Below are positions 39,535 through 47,925 of a stretch of DNA of 64,000 nucleotides, piece after piece. Position numbers and translations under genes: made by a program. This stretch comes from Neobacillus terrae. GTDB lineage: Bacteria > Bacillota > Bacilli > Bacillales > Cytobacillaceae. The first letter of the stretch is position 1. The number at the start of each line of letters is the position of its first letter. The notes beneath the pieces were generated by a model, which had not been told where the DNA came from, did no database searches, and worked only from the letters and a program-made list of their open reading frames with translations. The DNA lies in contig NZ_JAAOEO010000011.1 in the NCBI RefSeq assembly GCF_011393025.1, positions 100,458 through 164,457 on the forward strand, given 5' to 3'.

Positions 39535-39640
39535 ACTTGCAAATCAATCAATTCTTATAAACTTCTGCTTCCTTTGGCTGTCATTTTAAGGGGAAGTCTT
39601 CGCATAGTTATATAAAGGAAACATGGAGGAGGAGATTGTT

Positions 39641-40312
39641 GTGTACGGAGGCTACTACCCAAACCCTGTGGGCATTCCAAGCCAGCTATCAGACGGTAAA
39701 CAATCTATTAAAGTTCAGGGACAAGGAGAAGTCAGTCTTAAACCTGATATAGCACAGATTAATTTGGGAATCATTTCGGAAAATAAAGATCTTATTAGCG
39801 CCCAGCAGGAGAATGCCCGGAAATCACAAATGGTTATTCAGTCTCTTTTAGCACTTGGTATTCCCAATAATAAAATAAGGACCTATGACTACAGGATTGA
39901 TGCAGATTATGATTTTAAGGATGGGCAGCAAATTTTCCGAGGATATAAAGTGACCCATTTACTGGAAATAAAACTTAATGAACTGGAGAAAGCAGGGGTA
40001 ACTGTTGACACTGCTGTGAAGAACGGGGCGAATTATGTTTCCCGCATTGAATTTAAAAGCAGCCAAAAGCAGCAATATTATCGACAGGCGTTGGCAGCTG
40101 CAGTAACAGATGCCATTGAAAAGGCGGAGGTCATTGCTGGGGTATTAAGAGTACAGCTGAACAGAATTCCTTATTTGGTATCAGAAGTAACAGGCACTCT
40201 TTCACCTGTTTTTGAGGAACAAACTACCTTTGTTAAAGGAGTCAGCACCACCACTTTTGAACCAGGTGAAATTTCAATCAAGGCCACAGTCCATGCGGAG
40301 TTTCATTTTTAA
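39641..40312 (+). CDS. SIMPL-domain (DUF541, YggE-like) protein
   Basis: The product has a SIMPL domain: IKVQGQGEVSLKPDIAQINLGI (residues ~25-45), the NKIRTYDYRIDADYDF segment, FRGYKVTHLLEIKLNEL and YYRQALAAAVTDAIEKAEVIAGVL. I start at the GTG at 39641, nine bases after GGAGGAG, giving 223 residues; an ATG at 39623 would put the GGAGGAG inside the gene. It has no signal peptide, unlike many YggE proteins. Function in this family is poorly known (envelope/oxidative stress links elsewhere). It is transcribed divergently from spoIIIA. Confidence 0.8.
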   Translation: MYGGYYPNPVGIPSQLSDGKQSIKVQGQGEVSLKPDIAQINLGIISENKDLISAQQENARKSQMVIQSLLALGIPNNKIRTYDYRIDADYDFKDGQQIFRGYKVTHLLEIKLNELEKAGVTVDTAVKNGANYVSRIEFKSSQKQQYYRQALAAAVTDAIEKAEVIAGVLRVQLNRIPYLVSEVTGTLSPVFEEQTTFVKGVSTTTFEPGEISIKATVHAEFHF

Positions 40313-40342
40313 AGGATATTTTCAACCCCATTGTAAATATGC

Positions 40343-40447
40343 AAAAAATCCGCTCCCTTACCGCGGACGCCACCCCGAGCCTCCTCGCTCGTACCTCACT
40401 GCGGGATCTAGGCTGGCTCTTTTTCCCGCTGGAGTGTCGCAGATTTT
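40343..40447. repeat. Bacillus intergenic element with AAAATC / GATTTT ends
   Basis: AAAATCCGCTCCCTTACCGC ... TTTCCCGCTGGAGTGTCGCAGATTTT is a GC-rich island in AT-rich DNA, bounded by imperfect inverted ends; similar CGCGGA/CCTCCTCG/CACTGCGGG elements are common in Bacillus spacers. It probably folds as RNA. The rest of 40313-40638 shows no gene. Confidence 0.6.
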
Positions 40448-40638
40448 AGCGATTATAGTTTGAACTAGAATCAGACACTCTATTTTTACCTTGTCCTAAA
40501 AAAGAAAAGTGGCAGTGCTATTTAGCAACTCTATCTGATAACCACTTGTTTGTTCCGGTTTGAAATCACCTCCTGCCGCTCTGCAAAGAGTGGAGTTTAT
40601 CTGCAAAATTAAAAACTATAATTTCCTTAACCATAACA

Positions 40639-40670
40639 AAAGGATTAACCTATAAAAGAGTTAATCCTTT
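40639..40670. terminator. Bidirectional terminator
   Basis: An 11-bp perfect stem AAAGGATTAAC / GTTAATCCTTT with T-runs, best on the plus strand; it also lies right after the 40678 gene on the minus strand. Confidence 0.88.
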
Positions 40671-40677
40671 TTTTCTG

Positions 40678-41187
40678 TTAATTGTCATATTTTTTTACCA
40701 TGTTAAAAAGTTCCATTTCTGTAAGTGGGCCATTGTAATGTTCGCGAATAATTCCCTTTTTATCAATTACAAAGGTTTCTGGCTGGGCCGTAACGTTGTA
40801 AACCTTAGAAACCTTTGCATTGTAATCAAATAAATAGGTTGAGGTTGTTTTATTTTTTTCTACGAATTTTTTTACCCGGTCCCTTGTTTCTCCTCTATCT
40901 ATTATTAATAATTTATATTTATCCCCATATTCCTTTTCAAATGCTTCCAATTCAGGAGCCTCTTCTACACAGGGAGCACACCATGTGGCGAAATAATTAA
41001 GAACTATTATTTTCCCATCATAATCAGAAAGCTTAGTCTCCTTACCTTCCAGATTTTCAAGCTTAAAATTATACGCCTTATCTCCGACATCCGTTTTTTT
41101 CTCTTTACTCACCATACTGTAGCCGAAAAAGGCAAACATACCAACAACCAAAATCATAATAACCAATTTAATAATCCGCTGATTCAT
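40678..41187 (-). CDS. Thiol-disulfide oxidoreductase, ResA/CcmG-like
   Basis: The 169-residue protein has one N-terminal membrane anchor (residues 6-24) and an extracytoplasmic thioredoxin-like domain with IVLNYFATWCAPCVEEAPELEAF (active site CAPC near residue 72) and a cis-Pro loop NVTAQPETFVIDKKG. Proteins of this kind reduce the apocytochrome CxxCH thiols before heme attachment. It is the last gene of the ccm cluster, which makes the CcmG role likely; ResA would be the System II counterpart. I see no other CcmG candidate in the window. Confidence 0.88.
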   Translation of the reverse strand: MNQRIIKLVIMILVVGMFAFFGYSMVSKEKKTDVGDKAYNFKLENLEGKETKLSDYDGKIIVLNYFATWCAPCVEEAPELEAFEKEYGDKYKLLIIDRGETRDRVKKFVEKNKTTSTYLFDYNAKVSKVYNVTAQPETFVIDKKGIIREHYNGPLTEMELFNMVKKYDN

Positions 41188-41263
41188 TTTTCTTCCTCCT
41201 GATTTGCAGCGGAGCTAAGCTTACTGGGTTGACCTTCAGCTTAAGCACTGCCGATCTTTCCGA

Positions 41264-41389
41264 TTATCGGTCAAGATGCTTCAAAAATTCTAATTCTTTC
41301 TTAAGCTTGGTTTGGCGTCTTCCCAAAATCATCATGTACCCAAAAATAATTAGCCAGATAACGGAGTATGCTCCATATACAAAGTTCAT
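41264..41389 (-). CDS. ccmD: CcmD-like small membrane protein
   Basis: A short 41-residue frame with a strong TTAGGAGGAGAAGGAC ribosome binding site reads MNFVYGAYSVIWLIIFGYMM, then a charged RRQTKLKKELEFL tail. One N-terminal membrane helix followed by a basic cytoplasmic helix, the size, and position directly after ccmC are the hallmarks of CcmD, which helps release heme-loaded CcmE from CcmABC. It is too short for routine gene callers. Confidence 0.82.
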   Translation of the reverse strand: MNFVYGAYSVIWLIIFGYMMILGRRQTKLKKELEFLKHLDR

Positions 41390-41401
41390 GTCCTTCTCCT
41401 C

Positions 41402-42163
41402 CTAATTTTCGAGATCTTCTCTTAATTTTTCTTTATATTGTGTAACTTTAATTCTCATATTTTCAAGAGTTACTCCCTTTTGTAAGAGATAGCTATATAG
41501 AAGTGTTAATGCAGTAATAGATACCAGTAGGGCTACTAACATATCAGGCTCAATTCCGCCTCCCTTTTGTGAAGGGCCATTACCGAAAACAATTGGATGG
41601 AATTTGGACTGCCACCAGCGGATCGCGAAGAATACAATCGGCACATCAATAAAGCCAATAATGCCAAATACAGAAGCAAGACGCGCTTTTTTATCCCATA
41701 CACCATCCATTTGGCGAATCATGATATACGCCATATAAATGAACCACAGAATTAAGGTAGTAGTAAGACGTGGCTCCCATGCCCACCAGGTATTCCAGGA
41801 GGATTTTGCCCAGATTGGACCTGTTGTAAGGACTATTGTTGTAAAAACAACACCGATTTCAGCAGAAACATAGGCGTAAGTATCAAAAATCCTTTTCCTT
41901 TTTGCAAGAAACAGAATGCTGAAAATAAAGGTTACGAAAAATGCCAGGAATGTGCACCATGCTGAAGCAACGTGGTAATAGAAAATTTTCTGAACAACCC
42001 CCATTGTTTTCTCAATGGATGAATATATAAATATTAAATAGATAGAAGCCAAGATAGAAATTACAGTTGCACCAAAAAGTATTTTAGGAACCAAGATGCC
42101 CTTTTCCGCCACCGGCTCAGATGACGACAGTGCGCCTTTTTCCCGCTCGAGATTTGCACTCAT
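41402..42163 (-). CDS. ccmC: Heme exporter/handling protein CcmC
   Basis: The 253-residue protein has six predicted membrane helices and a WWD-type tryptophan-rich loop (SSWNTWWAWEPRLTTTLILWF, near residues 117-137) with nearby conserved His (YYHVASAWCTFLAFF). CcmC loads heme onto CcmE on the outer face of the membrane. The longer-than-usual N-terminus (residues 1-20) is polar. It starts four bases after the ccmB stop, in the ccmABCD order. Confidence 0.93.
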   Translation of the reverse strand: MSANLEREKGALSSSEPVAEKGILVPKILFGATVISILASIYLIFIYSSIEKTMGVVQKIFYYHVASAWCTFLAFFVTFIFSILFLAKRKRIFDTYAYVSAEIGVVFTTIVLTTGPIWAKSSWNTWWAWEPRLTTTLILWFIYMAYIMIRQMDGVWDKKARLASVFGIIGFIDVPIVFFAIRWWQSKFHPIVFGNGPSQKGGGIEPDMLVALLVSITALTLLYSYLLQKGVTLENMRIKVTQYKEKLREDLEN

Positions 42164-42166
42164 CTC

Positions 42167-42841
42167 CTATACCTCCAAAACATTTTCGATTAATATAAAG
42201 CAAAGTACGAAGAAGATCACATCATAGGCAGAAATCAATTGGATCCATGCCATGGCGCTTGATAGCTTTTCAATGTTCGTCAAAATAATTTTTGTTGCCT
42301 GCACAGCACCGATTAAGATAGGGCTTGTTACGGGAAAGAGAAGAAGCGGAAGAAGCATTTCACTACTTTTGGAATTTGCAGCAAGAGCGGCCAAAAAAGT
42401 GCCTATGCTTATAAATCCGAAGCTTCCTATCATCAATACCAATATCAGATAGCCAAAACCGCCATACATCTGAAAATCAAACAATAGAAATAAAAATGGA
42501 AGTGAAACTAACTCAACAACAAGCATCATAGAGAAATTCGCCAGGAATTTACCAAGAAAAATACTTGATGCATCCATTGGGGCGATCATCAGGCCCTGCA
42601 TTGTATCATTCCGCTGCTCACTAATGAATGAACGGTTAAGACCAAGAATTCCGGAAAAGACGATTATAACCCAGATAACTCCCGGTATAACCGCTTTTGT
42701 TGTATTGTTCGCCGGATCAAATGCGAAGCTAAAAACCAGTATAACCAGCCCCGCAAATATAATCATTGTTGCCAATACCTGTTTTGTTTTTAATTCTGAA
42801 TACAAATCCTTCTTTGCAATTAAGAGGGCTGATCGAATCAT
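42167..42841 (-). CDS. ccmB: Heme exporter protein CcmB
   Basis: The 224-residue polytopic protein (six helices) carries the family features RSALLIAKKDLYSELKTKQV at the N-terminus, RSFISEQRNDTMQGLMIAPMDASSIFLGK and LLPLLLFPVTSPILIGAVQATK. It is the membrane partner of the CcmA ATPase. Its ATG overlaps the ccmA stop codon (ATGA), so the two are translationally coupled. Confidence 0.93.
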   Translation of the reverse strand: MIRSALLIAKKDLYSELKTKQVLATMIIFAGLVILVFSFAFDPANNTTKAVIPGVIWVIIVFSGILGLNRSFISEQRNDTMQGLMIAPMDASSIFLGKFLANFSMMLVVELVSLPFLFLLFDFQMYGGFGYLILVLMIGSFGFISIGTFLAALAANSKSSEMLLPLLLFPVTSPILIGAVQATKIILTNIEKLSSAMAWIQLISAYDVIFFVLCFILIENVLEV

Positions 42842-43557
42842 GAGACTCCCTCCACCTGTAGCTGATATTTTTCTGAAACGGTATCCAATGCTTTTTCCTC
42901 CATGCGGAAATCATCAGCTACTTTTCCATTCTTGATAATGACAATTCTGTCGCAAATATCTGCAGCCTGTTTGAAATCATGTGTAACCATTAGAGTAGTT
43001 GTTCCTTTAGCTTTCATCGAAAGAATTACATTATTTAAGATTGATATCGCTCCCTGGTCGAGACCTGTGTGCGGCTCGTCGAGTAAGAGAAGTGGGGGTT
43101 CATGTATAATAGCCCGGGCGATTGCAATACGCTGAATCATTCCCCTTGAAAAATTCTTAACAGGTTCATTTAAAAAGAAAGATAAACCAACTTCCTTTAC
43201 CAATTCAACAGCCTTTTCTTCGGCATTTTTAATTCCATACAAGTTTCCAAAGAAAACAAGGTTTTCAAGCGGTGAATAGTGTTCATAAAGCAAACTGGAA
43301 TGGGGCAAATATCCCTGCAGCTTTTTAATCTTCATTTGGTTGTTCCGAAGCTCCAAGCCATTAATTTTAACAAGGCCTGAGGTAGGTTTAATTAGGGTAG
43401 CCAGTACTTTGAGCAAGGTGCTTTTTCCAGCCCCGTTTGGCCCGAGAATGGCAACAGTTTCCCCTTTCCCAATTTTGAGGTCGATCCCCCGCAGAATTAA
43501 TTTGTTATCGGCCTTTTTAATGAGCTTACTTATTTCAATCATCTGCAGCATCTCCAT
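42838..43557 (-). CDS. ccmA: Cytochrome c biogenesis ABC transporter ATP-binding protein CcmA
   Basis: The 239-residue ABC ATPase has Walker A VAILGPNGAGKSTLLKVLA (residues ~33-52), signature NFSRGMIQRIAIARAII, and Walker B PLLLLDEPHTGLDQGAI followed by TTLMVTHDFKQA. With CcmB, C and D it releases heme-CcmE using ATP. The start could also be the fourth or sixth codon, since several ATG codons lie close together. The genetic context, not the domain alone, identifies it as CcmA. Confidence 0.9.
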   Translation of the reverse strand: MEMLQMIEISKLIKKADNKLILRGIDLKIGKGETVAILGPNGAGKSTLLKVLATLIKPTSGLVKINGLELRNNQMKIKKLQGYLPHSSLLYEHYSPLENLVFFGNLYGIKNAEEKAVELVKEVGLSFFLNEPVKNFSRGMIQRIAIARAIIHEPPLLLLDEPHTGLDQGAISILNNVILSMKAKGTTTLMVTHDFKQAADICDRIVIIKNGKVADDFRMEEKALDTVSEKYQLQVEGVS

Positions 43558-43565
43558 TCCAGCTA

Positions 43566-44564
43566 TTACTCTACAAATTGGCGCAGATTTAATTTCACTT
43601 GTACTAAATGCTGCTTATATGCCTGCAGCTTTGCTTGGTAGGCTTCTTCGGACATTTCCCCATTTTCATGCGTTTCTTCAAGTTCAAGTATTTTTTCAAG
43701 AATAGCCTTTTGTTTTGTCATCAGATGCTTAAATGCCTGTTCTTCTTTATCTGAATTAAGTCTTTCTTCTTCCCTTCTTGCTTTTCTTCTAAAATGGAAG
43801 TAGGAGTACAGCCCACCTATAATGATGGCTAGTAAAATAATTAAAAAGATGTGTGGATTAAAACTGTGTAAAGGAGACTGAGCCCACATTCGCAAATGTC
43901 CTGGATTATGAAAAGGCGGTGCTGAATGAGTTACATTGCCTGATTTTCCTTTTTCGCTCTGTGTCTGGCTTTGCTGAGCTGAGACTTCTGCCGGAGGCTG
44001 CTTATCCTTGTTATAAACCATGGTAAAAGATTGGGCCGCCTTTATTCCCTCTACACTGTAGCCAACATATTTTTGGTCTTCAAATTTAAATTGTCCCTGG
44101 TAGGTTGACTGAACTCCTTTAAAATCAACACTTCCCATTCCTTCCGGTACAAGTACCTGCATCATTTGGACAGGATAGTCAAACTTTAGGTTTATTTCTT
44201 TACCTTTTGGGATGCGGTAGCTATAAGGAAGTACAAGTGTCTGATTGGCTGGAAAAGGGTCAGTGGTTATAAACCCACCAGTGCTTTGTTTAATGGCAAT
44301 TTTGTTATCCAGGAAATTTAAATTTGCCGCACCTTCTGGCAGTGAAACATTTAAAACTGCTTCGCTTTTTCCAGCCCCCTTAAAAACCTCTGAAGATGAA
44401 TTAGTGTAATTTACCATGTTCATCATGTTTGTACTTCCATCTTCGGCAGGGCTTACGACCAAATAGTGCATATCAATCGATATTTTTGAATCTTCCGCAG
44501 CCTTGGTACTTATGGGAACCAATAGAAGCAAGCCAAGGAAAAAGAGGGTGACTTTTTTAATCAC
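43566..44564 (-). CDS. Membrane-anchored extracytoplasmic protein of unknown function in the ccm cluster
   Basis: I do not recognise this 332-residue protein. A signal peptide (residues 1-22, ending TKAAED) leads into a ~180-residue beta-rich extracytoplasmic domain, a Gln/Ser-rich linker, one membrane helix near residue 240 (HIFLIILLAIIIGGLYSYF) and a charged coiled-coil cytoplasmic tail (ALLKHLM... to QAYKQHLVQVKLNL). The 47926 gene at the other end of the cluster has the same architecture. It starts at a GTG overlapping the upstream stop (GTGA), so it is co-translated with the CcmI-like gene. A role in cytochrome assembly is inferred only from position. Confidence 0.75.
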   Translation of the reverse strand: MIKKVTLFFLGLLLLVPISTKAAEDSKISIDMHYLVVSPAEDGSTNMMNMVNYTNSSSEVFKGAGKSEAVLNVSLPEGAANLNFLDNKIAIKQSTGGFITTDPFPANQTLVLPYSYRIPKGKEINLKFDYPVQMMQVLVPEGMGSVDFKGVQSTYQGQFKFEDQKYVGYSVEGIKAAQSFTMVYNKDKQPPAEVSAQQSQTQSEKGKSGNVTHSAPPFHNPGHLRMWAQSPLHSFNPHIFLIILLAIIIGGLYSYFHFRRKARREEERLNSDKEEQAFKHLMTKQKAILEKILELEETHENGEMSEEAYQAKLQAYKQHLVQVKLNLRQFVE

Positions 44565-44935
44565 TTTTCTTCCCCCTTTTTCTTTTTATAAGTTTGCATT
44601 GTTTCTTCAATTTCCCTTTCAACCTCTGCCAGAAGATCCTTGTCAGCCTGAATGGGTGAAGCCTGCTCTTCTTCCTTCATCATGCTGGCAATTTGGCTTT
44701 CATATTGCTTTTTTAAAACCTTATAGTCACTATCAGAAATCTTATCCATCTTATATTCAAACTCTATTTCATTCAGTGTTGTTAATAAAGCTTCCTTTGT
44801 GCTGGATGGATCCGCAGTCTTTGTCCCCAGACTTAGATAGACATCCCACTTAAATAATGGTGAGAGGACCAGGAAAAGGCAGCCAAGGACAAGAACGGCT
44901 GTAAATACCATTGAAATGATTGATATATCCTGCAT
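44561..44935 (-). CDS. CcmI N-terminal-like membrane protein
   Basis: The 124-residue protein has one N-terminal membrane helix (residues 6-28) and a helical tail with LLTTLNEIEFEYKMDKISDSDYKVLKKQYE, the pattern of the CcmI (CycH) N-terminal region. It lacks the TPR domain of long proteobacterial CcmI. I start at the ATG at 44935, ten bases after AGGATG; a GTG at 44944 is too close to that site. It lies between ccmH and the unknown 43566 gene. Function is inferred from pattern and neighbourhood. Confidence 0.7.
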   Translation of the reverse strand: MQDISIISMVFTAVLVLGCLFLVLSPLFKWDVYLSLGTKTADPSSTKEALLTTLNEIEFEYKMDKISDSDYKVLKKQYESQIASMMKEEEQASPIQADKDLLAEVEREIEETMQTYKKKKGEEK

Positions 44936-44947
44936 TTTGTTCACATC

Positions 44948-45448
44948 CTAAAGATACTTTTTACGTTCCTCATCGATTATGGATGAAAGGATTTCGCTCT
45001 CAACTCCATCTTCGTCGCCGCTTGGTTCAGACAGTGTTTCAATATCCCTTTTTTTCTTCACCCACTTTCTTATGATGAAAAAGATTCCCACTGCTGCCGC
45101 TGCCAGCACAGCAAATGGAAGAATCCAGGCGGCAAGGCTGAAGCCGCTTTTCTCAGGTGCAGTTAGGATTTCCTCCCCGTAAATCTTTACATAATAATCA
45201 CGGATCTGATCTTTATTCATTCCTTTGCCCATCATGTCTGAAAGATCCTTTTTAAATTCCTTCGTCAAATTGCAAGTGTTAGGGTCGCATTCAAAATGAT
45301 CCTGTCCGCAGCCGCAGGTACATGCAAATTGCGAAGCGACCGCTCTAAATTCGGGTGATTTATAATCAATTTGCCTGGCTTCCGTTCGAACAAATGGCCA
45401 CTGGACCGCAACTAACAAAACCAGCAAGGCAACCATAAACTTTTTCAA
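44948..45448 (-). CDS. ccmH: CcmH-like cytochrome c maturation protein with CxCGC motif
   Basis: The 166-residue protein has a signal peptide (residues 1-24), a CcmH-type three-helix domain and a C-terminal membrane helix (FSLAAWILPFAVLAAAAVGIFF). The helix after the Cys cluster (FKKDLSDMMGKGMNKDQIRDYYVKIYG) is typical CcmH, but the usual LRCxxC is replaced by FACTCGCGQDHFECDPNTC (Cys 43, 45, 47, 54, 59). The start is a TTG at 45448 directly after the ccmF stop, with AGAGAGGTG upstream. It should reduce apocytochrome disulfides for heme ligation. Confidence 0.85.
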   Translation of the reverse strand: MKKFMVALLVLLVAVQWPFVRTEARQIDYKSPEFRAVASQFACTCGCGQDHFECDPNTCNLTKEFKKDLSDMMGKGMNKDQIRDYYVKIYGEEILTAPEKSGFSLAAWILPFAVLAAAAVGIFFIIRKWVKKKRDIETLSEPSGDEDGVESEILSSIIDEERKKYL

Positions 45449-47431
45449 TTAAAACACCTCTCTGCGGACCCCTGTGTACCGTGGAGTCACATTCTGGTAT
45501 CTGCCATTCCATACAGCAAACAGTGAGCCGATGACAATCATGAATGAACCGATCCACAGCCAGGACATCATCGGATTGACTTTTACTATGAAAGTGGCGC
45601 GACCGTCATCTTCCCAAGCACTCAGAACAATATATAGGTCTTCCTTAAAGGAGGAAATAATGGCCACCTCAGAGGAAGGCTGGTCCCAATGACCGTAGAA
45701 AACCTTCTCAGGTTCATAGCTTCCAAGGCGTTTTCCATCTTTAAACACCGTTACCTGTGCATAAACGATGTCATTAATGCCCTCTTTTTTCTGGTCCAAC
45801 TTATCATAGTTAATACGGTAATTATTAATTTCGATAGACTTGCCAAGCTCAATGGTTTTCATTGTCTGTACATCGTAGTTTTGGGAGCCTATAATTCCCA
45901 TTGTGATACAGGCAATACCCAGGTGGACTAAATAACCTCCGTAACGGCGGCGGTTTTTTACAGTTAAACGATACAGTGCAAGAAGCGGATTTTCCTTGGT
46001 CATTTTTCTTCTAGCTTTTACCCCTCGGTAGAATTCCAAATAGTGAGTAACAAGGAGCAGCGCAATGACTCCATAGCCAATAACTGCCCATGCTTTCGTC
46101 ATACCAAGCACAACCATTAAAATCATCGCAATAACAGCCACAATTGCGGGAAGCAGGAAGTTTTCCCTTAGGTTTTTAATGGTTGATCGCTGCCATGCAA
46201 GCAGTGGACAAACTGCCATCACAAACATCATTGATAACAAAATCGGTGCTTCAACCTTATTAAAGAATGGCGTTCCAACTGTTACTTTTGTTCCCCGTAC
46301 CGCTTCTGAAACAAGCGGGAAGATAGTGCCCCAGAATACTGCAAAGGCAGCCCCGACTAGGAGCAGATTGTTTATCAAAAAGCTGCTTTCTTTTGACGCA
46401 AAGGAAGTAAATTCACCGGCACTCCGCTTAATTAAATTGTACCGGCTCATTAGCACATATAGTGCCATGATGACTGCGATTCCCATGAAAATAAGGAAGT
46501 ATAAACCCAGATTGGAGTTCGCGAAAGCATGTACCGAAGTCAGTACGCCGCTTCGCACAAGGAAAGTACCGAATAATGTTAAGGCGTAAGAGATGATAAT
46601 TAAACTGATATTCCAAACCTTCAGCATGTTTTTCCGTTCTTGGATCATAACGGAGTGAAGAAAAGCAGTTGCAGTCAGCCATGGCATAAAGGATGCATTT
46701 TCGACTGGATCCCAGGCCCAATAACCTCCCCAGCCAAGCTCTACATAAGCCCATTGGCCTCCAAAAATATTTCCGAGGCTGAGAAACAGCCAGGCGATAA
46801 TGGTCCAGCGTCTGGTCATCTTGATCCAGAAATCGTCCATATTTTTCATGATTAATGCTGCCATTGCGAATGCAAATGGAACCGACAGCCCGACATAACC
46901 AAGGTATAAGGTAACTGGATGAATAATCATGCCAGGGTTTTGAAGCATTGGGTTCAAGCCTTTACCTTCAGTAGGAATCTGATCAAGCAAAAGGAATGGC
47001 TTTGCAACAAATCCAAGGATGAAGAAGAAAAAAACAGCGTTTGCAAGTAATATCGAGATGATGTAAGGAATCATTGGGTTGCCATTCATTTTTCTCGAAA
47101 AAGTAATCATCATCATATAAAGAGTTAAAAAGAAAGTCCATAATAATAACGAGCCGGCATTTCCTGCCCAAAGAGCAGTTAGTTTATAAATGACTGGCAA
47201 TTCGCTGCTGGTGTAGTCTCTAACATATTCATACTGAAATTGAGAAGATCCAAGCAGGTAAAACAGGGAGCTCATAGCCAACCCTGCACAAACGAAAAGC
47301 GCTATGACTCCACCCTTTCCGCTGTTCACAAGTTTCTGGTTTTTTGTGCTAATTCCCAGAGTCATAATGAGGAGTGAATAAATGGCCAATGCAAGGCCAA
47401 TGTAGATTGTTGCATTAGCAAATAAATACAT
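45449..47431 (-). CDS. ccmF: Cytochrome c heme lyase CcmF
   Basis: The 660-residue protein with about 14-15 membrane helices carries the WWD heme-handling motif (ELGWGGYWAWDPVENASFMPW, near residue 238), and conserved ALWAGNAGSLLLWTFFLTLY, FLVRSGVLTSVHAFA and GGYLVHLGIACITMGIIG. It receives heme from holo-CcmE and joins it to CxxCH in apocytochrome c with CcmH. It lies between ccmE and ccmH. B. subtilis has no orthologue. Confidence 0.95.
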   Translation of the reverse strand: MYLFANATIYIGLALAIYSLLIMTLGISTKNQKLVNSGKGGVIALFVCAGLAMSSLFYLLGSSQFQYEYVRDYTSSELPVIYKLTALWAGNAGSLLLWTFFLTLYMMMITFSRKMNGNPMIPYIISILLANAVFFFFILGFVAKPFLLLDQIPTEGKGLNPMLQNPGMIIHPVTLYLGYVGLSVPFAFAMAALIMKNMDDFWIKMTRRWTIIAWLFLSLGNIFGGQWAYVELGWGGYWAWDPVENASFMPWLTATAFLHSVMIQERKNMLKVWNISLIIISYALTLFGTFLVRSGVLTSVHAFANSNLGLYFLIFMGIAVIMALYVLMSRYNLIKRSAGEFTSFASKESSFLINNLLLVGAAFAVFWGTIFPLVSEAVRGTKVTVGTPFFNKVEAPILLSMMFVMAVCPLLAWQRSTIKNLRENFLLPAIVAVIAMILMVVLGMTKAWAVIGYGVIALLLVTHYLEFYRGVKARRKMTKENPLLALYRLTVKNRRRYGGYLVHLGIACITMGIIGSQNYDVQTMKTIELGKSIEINNYRINYDKLDQKKEGINDIVYAQVTVFKDGKRLGSYEPEKVFYGHWDQPSSEVAIISSFKEDLYIVLSAWEDDGRATFIVKVNPMMSWLWIGSFMIVIGSLFAVWNGRYQNVTPRYTGVRREVF

Positions 47432-47457
47432 ATCGTCACCTTCTTTTGATTTGCCTC

Positions 47458-47910
47458 TTATTTTTCATGTGGTGGTTGATTCAGCAATTTTTCGTGTTTT
47501 TTAGGATCATAATCTTTCATATCCTTGCCTTCATATTTAGAAGGGCATCTTGTTTTAACTGTTTCGGCTTTGAAAGTATCTTTTGTGGTTGGAGATCCTT
47601 GTAAAATCGTAATAACACCTTCTGAAAAATTATCAGGCTTTATTCCATTGTGAACGACATGCATGATATTTCCGTCGTTATCTTTAACATCGAATTTCAG
47701 CTGAATCTTATCCGGGTTCCATTTAATTGATTTTTCAATTAGCAAGCCTTCTACTGTTACGAAATCATCTTTATGCTGACCCTGAGTTGCAAGAAGCTGT
47801 TTCATTGTCAGTTCAATACCACTGGAACCAGGAGTTGCCGCCATCAGCAGGAAGACAATTGCTCCGGCTATAATAAAGCCTCCAAGCATGACTAACGTAT
47901 TCTTCTTCAT
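47458..47910 (-). CDS. ccmE: Heme chaperone CcmE, CXXXY variant
   Basis: The 150-residue protein has an N-terminal membrane anchor (residues 5-25) and an OB-fold domain (VTVEGLLIEKSIKWNPDKIQLKFDVKDN ... VITILQGSP). The heme-binding position that is His in HxxxY proteins is Cys here: KTRCPSKYEGKD, Cys122 and Tyr126. CXXXY CcmE proteins are known from archaea and some bacteria with a variant System I. The tail is short and His/Lys-rich (KHEKLLNQPPHEK). It precedes ccmF. Confidence 0.92.
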   Translation of the reverse strand: MKKNTLVMLGGFIIAGAIVFLLMAATPGSSGIELTMKQLLATQGQHKDDFVTVEGLLIEKSIKWNPDKIQLKFDVKDNDGNIMHVVHNGIKPDNFSEGVITILQGSPTTKDTFKAETVKTRCPSKYEGKDMKDYDPKKHEKLLNQPPHEK

Positions 47911-47925
47911 TCTTGCTCCGCTCCT

